Source: Betaproteobacteria bacterium (GTDB lineage: Bacteria > Pseudomonadota > Gammaproteobacteria > Burkholderiales > Burkholderiaceae_E). From it: 8,878 bases of DNA. The notes under the pieces are model-generated. The model was not told where the DNA came from, ran no database searches, and saw only the letters and a program-made list of their open reading frames with translations. Below, piece after piece: positions 5,813 through 8,878 of this stretch (position 1 is its first letter; each line of letters opens with the position of its first letter). Where the stretch lies: positions 1 to 8,878 of the forward strand of contig VGHV01000083.1 in NCBI GenBank assembly GCA_016868095.1, written 5' to 3'. Both the position numbers and the translations under genes were made by a program.

Positions 5813-6692
5813 CAAATGGGCTCGTATGGATGCTGGCTCGGCGGTGCATACTGATTTCTGCAAGGTCAGCGCGCGTTGGGATGTTTACGGCCTTTTCAAG
5901 TAGGAGATCGAGCAAGGACTTGCGAATCGAACTGGTGGTCAACAATTGGACGGGCATTTGCAGCGCAGACTCAAGGCTTTGTTGTACACCTAATACCCGC
6001 TCGGTACTTGGCCGCCCGCCAAAATCGACCAAGACGTCGACGGGTCCTTGCTCTGAATCGGTGTGGGCTTGTTGGGCCTTCTTGTCATCTGGGTTGTTGG
6101 GGATGTTTTGCGGCACAAAGTAAAGCCCCTGAACATCAAATGATCGCTGCAAATCCTCACAAATATCATGCAGTATCTCAACAATGTCCTCGACAGGCCT
6201 AGCCTTGACTTGGGGGGGAGGAGGACGAGCGATGATTCGATCTAAGTTAATTCTTAGACCGTGTTTACGTATATCTTCAATCAGCGATGGGTTGGCAGCT
6301 TTCGAGGGCAAATACCAGTGGGTAACCGGCACGGGGAAAGGCGCAACCTCAATGCCTGTCTCCACGAGAACGTCATATGCTGTCTTGGTAAGCTCAAGTT
6401 TAGTGGCTACAAAATCAGTAACGTCATCATCGAGGATTAATGCAAGTTGGACCTCTGCATCGTCCGAATCGGTTTCCCAGGGAAATTGTCCGTATATAAC
6501 CGCCAACGTAATTTTATTAAGTTCCCGCGTGCGTTCGATGACAGCATGAATTGCTTCTTCAAAACGCGAGGGAATCGTAGATCTTTGATCGAGCAACAAA
6601 CAATCGTCTCCCATGGCTTGGGCGCTGTGAACGCCTCGTGGTGGCTTCGCTGGGCTTTTTCTTAGCGCTTCAAGATAAAGCCGGCGAATCAT
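5802..6692 (-). CDS. Tandem degenerate nucleotidyltransferase-fold protein
   Basis: With the ATG at 6692-6690 the product is 296 residues. The first half (about 45-150) looks like a minimal nucleotidyltransferase (MNT). LAVIYGQFPWETDSDD stands where 'lyGSyaRGe...SDiD' is usual, followed by VQLALILDDD, AYDVLVETGIEVAPF and NPSLIEDIRKHGLRI, which match the family's later helices. The expected GS is GQ and the DxD is AEVQ, so the metal-binding aspartates are lost. After a proline-rich linker (ARPPPPQ) a second half (about 165-275) reads like the other MNT subtype: VDVLVDFGGRPSTER...LESALQMPVQLLT...KSLLDLLLEKAVNI. Its GS region is replaced by a polar insert (VPQNIPNNPDDKK), and only one aspartate of the pair (VDV) remains. 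I therefore infer two non-catalytic folds. It lies 48 bp after the dimethylformamidase-like gene and overlaps the SnoaL-like gene by 11 bp. A GTG at 6731 or an ATG at 6614 are other possible starts. Identification is by pattern only. Confidence 0.68.
   Translation of the reverse strand: MIRRLYLEALRKSPAKPPRGVHSAQAMGDDCLLLDQRSTIPSRFEEAIHAVIERTRELNKITLAVIYGQFPWETDSDDAEVQLALILDDDVTDFVATKLELTKTAYDVLVETGIEVAPFPVPVTHWYLPSKAANPSLIEDIRKHGLRINLDRIIARPPPPQVKARPVEDIVEILHDICEDLQRSFDVQGLYFVPQNIPNNPDDKKAQQAHTDSEQGPVDVLVDFGGRPSTERVLGVQQSLESALQMPVQLLTTSSIRKSLLDLLLEKAVNIPTRADLAEISMHRRASIHTSPFDDA
6212..6218 (+). other. G7 homopolymer (C7 in the coding strand) in the linker of the nucleotidyltransferase-like gene
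   Basis: Seven G residues in a row encode part of the Pro-Pro-Pro-Pro linker between the two folds. Runs of this length can slip in replication or in sequencing, and a slip would remove the second fold. Confidence 0.6.
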
Positions 6693-6740
6693 ACCAAAGT
6701 ACCATGGAGATCGGTGCTTGCAAAAGATCACGCCATCGTG

Positions 6741-8878
6741 CTAGCGCGAAGTGAAGCGATTGACGATGTTAAGTAGAACTTTTGAACAATCGTTATTAAA
6801 GTTATTTACTGGTAACGATCCACAAAATGTAATCGATCCGACCGAAAAAACGGCACCACCCCCTTCGCAATCAAAATAAGTCATATCGGCGCGAATGAGC
6901 TCTTTGTGACTTTTACCGGGTATGGTTGTGATATGCGTGAGTTGCTCTTCAGGTACGAGTACCCATGGCGCATCCGGCGGATGATTCTCAGATGAAGCAA
7001 TAACGATGGCCTGCTCAGGTGTACCTTGTTGTTCATCGACGCGATCTAATTCAAAACCTGCAGCGCCATGTCCGCTAAATCCCTCAGCACCGATGATGTC
7101 GCTATCAACACCCTCCAAGATCCAGTTCACGCGCGGATTTTCGCGAACTTCTTGCCTGATTCGATAGTACGAACCAACGAAATTGCCCTGCGCTGTAAAA
7201 CCGACGCCGACGAGTTGCTGCGGAGGTCTTGCGTTACGACGCCATAGCCCTCCGTATTCGCCGTCAAACTGATGGAAATACTCTCCCGGTTCCGCCGCCC
7301 AAGCACGTATGCCGCCTTCTGCTCGACGTACCTCGATGATGCCTTCGCGTGTGGGGTCGAGCGCGATCTTCCAGTAAAAGCCATTACCCCCGAGATAGAC
7401 CAATGTGCCACCCTGGTCTCGATAATCTTTGAGCGCGTTGAGCATCGGCTCAGTGTGATATTCGGGATGACTTCCAGTGAGTACAGTCTGATAGGGTTTT
7501 AATCGCGTAAGCCCCTCGCGATGCAGCTCCTCATCGGTGACTAATTCATAGTCCAATTGATGGTGCTTGAGCCACATCAATAAGTGACTATCGGCAGGGT
7601 AGTGACGTAGTCCCGAAGCTCGTATTGCTGGATAAGGATAGGTTATATAGCCCATGCGTAAATTCAACATGGGCCGACGCCAACTGATCAGGCCAATACC
7701 GGACCCGTCGGGGTGACTGTTGTAGGTGGAAAATCCATAGTCTTGGTGTTCGCCCGGATTGTAGGGATAGGCATGCCAAGCCTTTGCTTGTTCGATATAA
7801 GATTTTTGCCATGCTGGATCAGCAAACCATTCGGGCCTTGCATGGTTTCCATACACGGTGTAGGTGTAGGTCGAGACCAGCACCGCGATTTTTGCTTTGC
7901 TTGTACCTAGTTTGGGAACAACAAAAAATGGGATGTTTTCTTGATGGTCTTCAGTTTTTAACATGAGTGCATAGGCATCTGAGGCAAAGCCTTCAGGAAT
8001 GCGGACTTCATGGGTAGCAGGCCATCGACAATCGTCGAGATCGTCCTGGTGAAAATGAATCGCTGCGTATTGCCTCGGTGCATGACGAAAGCAATGTTCC
8101 TTGCCTGTCCATAACGAACCGCGAACTGCCCTCGTCGGCGTGTTGAAGAGTTCACCATGATGTTGGTTCGGCCCTATATCGAACAGGGTCTGGGTCTCGA
8201 TGCCTTGCGAAAAGTCCCAAGCCCCGAGGCATTTTGGGTGCGAGGCTGCCTCCTCTAAGTTGAGTTCGCTATCAAGGGGAAGTGCCTCAGCGATGAGCCA
8301 GGGGTCTTCGATCCGTCCGTTAAAACACTGACGTGGTAATTGTGACGAGGCACTCGCCATACTCAGTGCTGCGCTTGAACCTACGAATGAGCCAGGCACA
8401 GGATGAGTCTGCAGCATGCTTTTCCCATCGGCGTGGGTTATGTCGCGCAACTGCCAGGTAAAGCTTCCCGATATGGCATCGATCACAAGCTTGCAGCGAT
8501 ACCAGCAGTGTCGTTGAAGAGCTTCATCGAATCGAAAAAATTGGCTTTCGTTTTGTGAGGCAAGCTGAAGCACCAATTGCCCTTGTGGACTCAGCTCGAA
8601 TTGAATGCCATCACGAGTGTTATCAATAGTAGAGCAAATAACCTGCGTTTCACTCGAACGCAATCGAGCTTGAAGATGAAAGCAAAGTGTGAAGCTTTTG
8701 ATGCCTTCGAGCAAATCCGCGGGACCAAGCCTTGCATAGGATCCTAAGGGAACCGATTGCGGCCCCGGTGTACTTAATTCAAGAACGGGTAACTCGCACG
8801 CCTCGTAGCGAACGCCACCTATGTCAGGATTGGGGTCGGCGCAAACCACCCGTACGAGACTCGCCTCAAGCGCCTGAC
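6741..8878 (-). CDS. N,N-dimethylformamidase large-subunit-like amidohydrolase, N-terminus outside the window
   Basis: The frame is open from the right edge to a TAG at 6743-6741, giving 711 residues. A GTG at 8849 is not the start: the nine codons before it (QALEASLVR) continue the match to dimethylformamidase, so about 30-40 residues probably lie beyond the edge. An N-terminal beta domain and a laminin-G/ConA-like domain (about nt 8700-8250) precede the catalytic part. I recall that the Paracoccus enzyme binds a single iron through Tyr399, Tyr440 and Glu521, with His519 nearby. The equivalents here are Tyr in STYTYTVYGNH (nt 7853-7851), Tyr in FSTYNSHPDG (7724-7722), Glu in GSHPEY (7463-7461) and His (7469-7467). 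PADSHLLMWL and YLGGNGFYW also match. The enzyme hydrolyses formamides or related amides; the true substrate is unknown. The characterised enzyme also needs a small subunit of about 130 residues, not present in this window. Confidence 0.87.
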   Translation of the reverse strand, partial: QALEASLVRVVCADPNPDIGGVRYEACELPVLELSTPGPQSVPLGSYARLGPADLLEGIKSFTLCFHLQARLRSSETQVICSTIDNTRDGIQFELSPQGQLVLQLASQNESQFFRFDEALQRHCWYRCKLVIDAISGSFTWQLRDITHADGKSMLQTHPVPGSFVGSSAALSMASASSQLPRQCFNGRIEDPWLIAEALPLDSELNLEEAASHPKCLGAWDFSQGIETQTLFDIGPNQHHGELFNTPTRAVRGSLWTGKEHCFRHAPRQYAAIHFHQDDLDDCRWPATHEVRIPEGFASDAYALMLKTEDHQENIPFFVVPKLGTSKAKIAVLVSTYTYTVYGNHARPEWFADPAWQKSYIEQAKAWHAYPYNPGEHQDYGFSTYNSHPDGSGIGLISWRRPMLNLRMGYITYPYPAIRASGLRHYPADSHLLMWLKHHQLDYELVTDEELHREGLTRLKPYQTVLTGSHPEYHTEPMLNALKDYRDQGGTLVYLGGNGFYWKIALDPTREGIIEVRRAEGGIRAWAAEPGEYFHQFDGEYGGLWRRNARPPQQLVGVGFTAQGNFVGSYYRIRQEVRENPRVNWILEGVDSDIIGAEGFSGHGAAGFELDRVDEQQGTPEQAIVIASSENHPPDAPWVLVPEEQLTHITTIPGKSHKELIRADMTYFDCEGGGAVFSVGSITFCGSLPVNNFNNDCSKVLLNIVNRFTSR

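Overview
The window is ordinary-density bacterial DNA of roughly 50% G+C. It has short intergenic gaps, Shine-Dalgarno sites and protein families typical of Proteobacteria (TerC, DUF4337, TlpA-like thioredoxin, family VIII-type serine hydrolase, GST, DUF4189-like lipoprotein, SnoaL-like protein, dimethylformamidase-like protein). A beta- or gammaproteobacterium is the likeliest source, but there is no rRNA or other marker to settle this. I see no tRNA, rRNA, IS element, phage gene or CRISPR array.

Layout. (1) Positions 1-927 on the minus strand hold the N-terminal part of a TerC-family membrane protein, cut by the window edge, and upstream of it a complete DUF4337 membrane protein. (2) Diverging from these, about 998-2647 on the plus strand is a two-gene unit: an exported protein with esterase-like-phytase/DUF3616-type motifs, then a TlpA-like thiol-disulfide protein whose ribosome binding site overlaps the previous stop codon. 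(3) A non-coding stretch at 2648-2793 carries four head-to-tail 22-bp repeats, most with an internal dyad. It lies just ahead of a cytoplasmic serine hydrolase (2794-3969), a glutathione S-transferase (4021-4659) and a cysteine-rich lipoprotein (4777-5262). (4) From 5315 to the right edge everything is on the minus strand, read right to left: a dimethylformamidase large-subunit-like protein (N-terminus outside the window), a protein that looks like two degenerate nucleotidyltransferase folds fused in tandem, and a SnoaL-like protein whose start overlaps the preceding stop.

The last group is the most unusual part. The dimethylformamidase-like protein keeps all the residues I recall as the 2-Tyr-1-Glu iron site, so it is probably an active metal-dependent amidohydrolase. 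It is packed with a protein whose two nucleotidyltransferase-like halves both lack the usual catalytic GS and DxD motifs. The 22-bp repeat array at 2660-2747 is the best non-coding signal. Assignments rest on motif recognition by eye and remembered family sequences; no database search was run.
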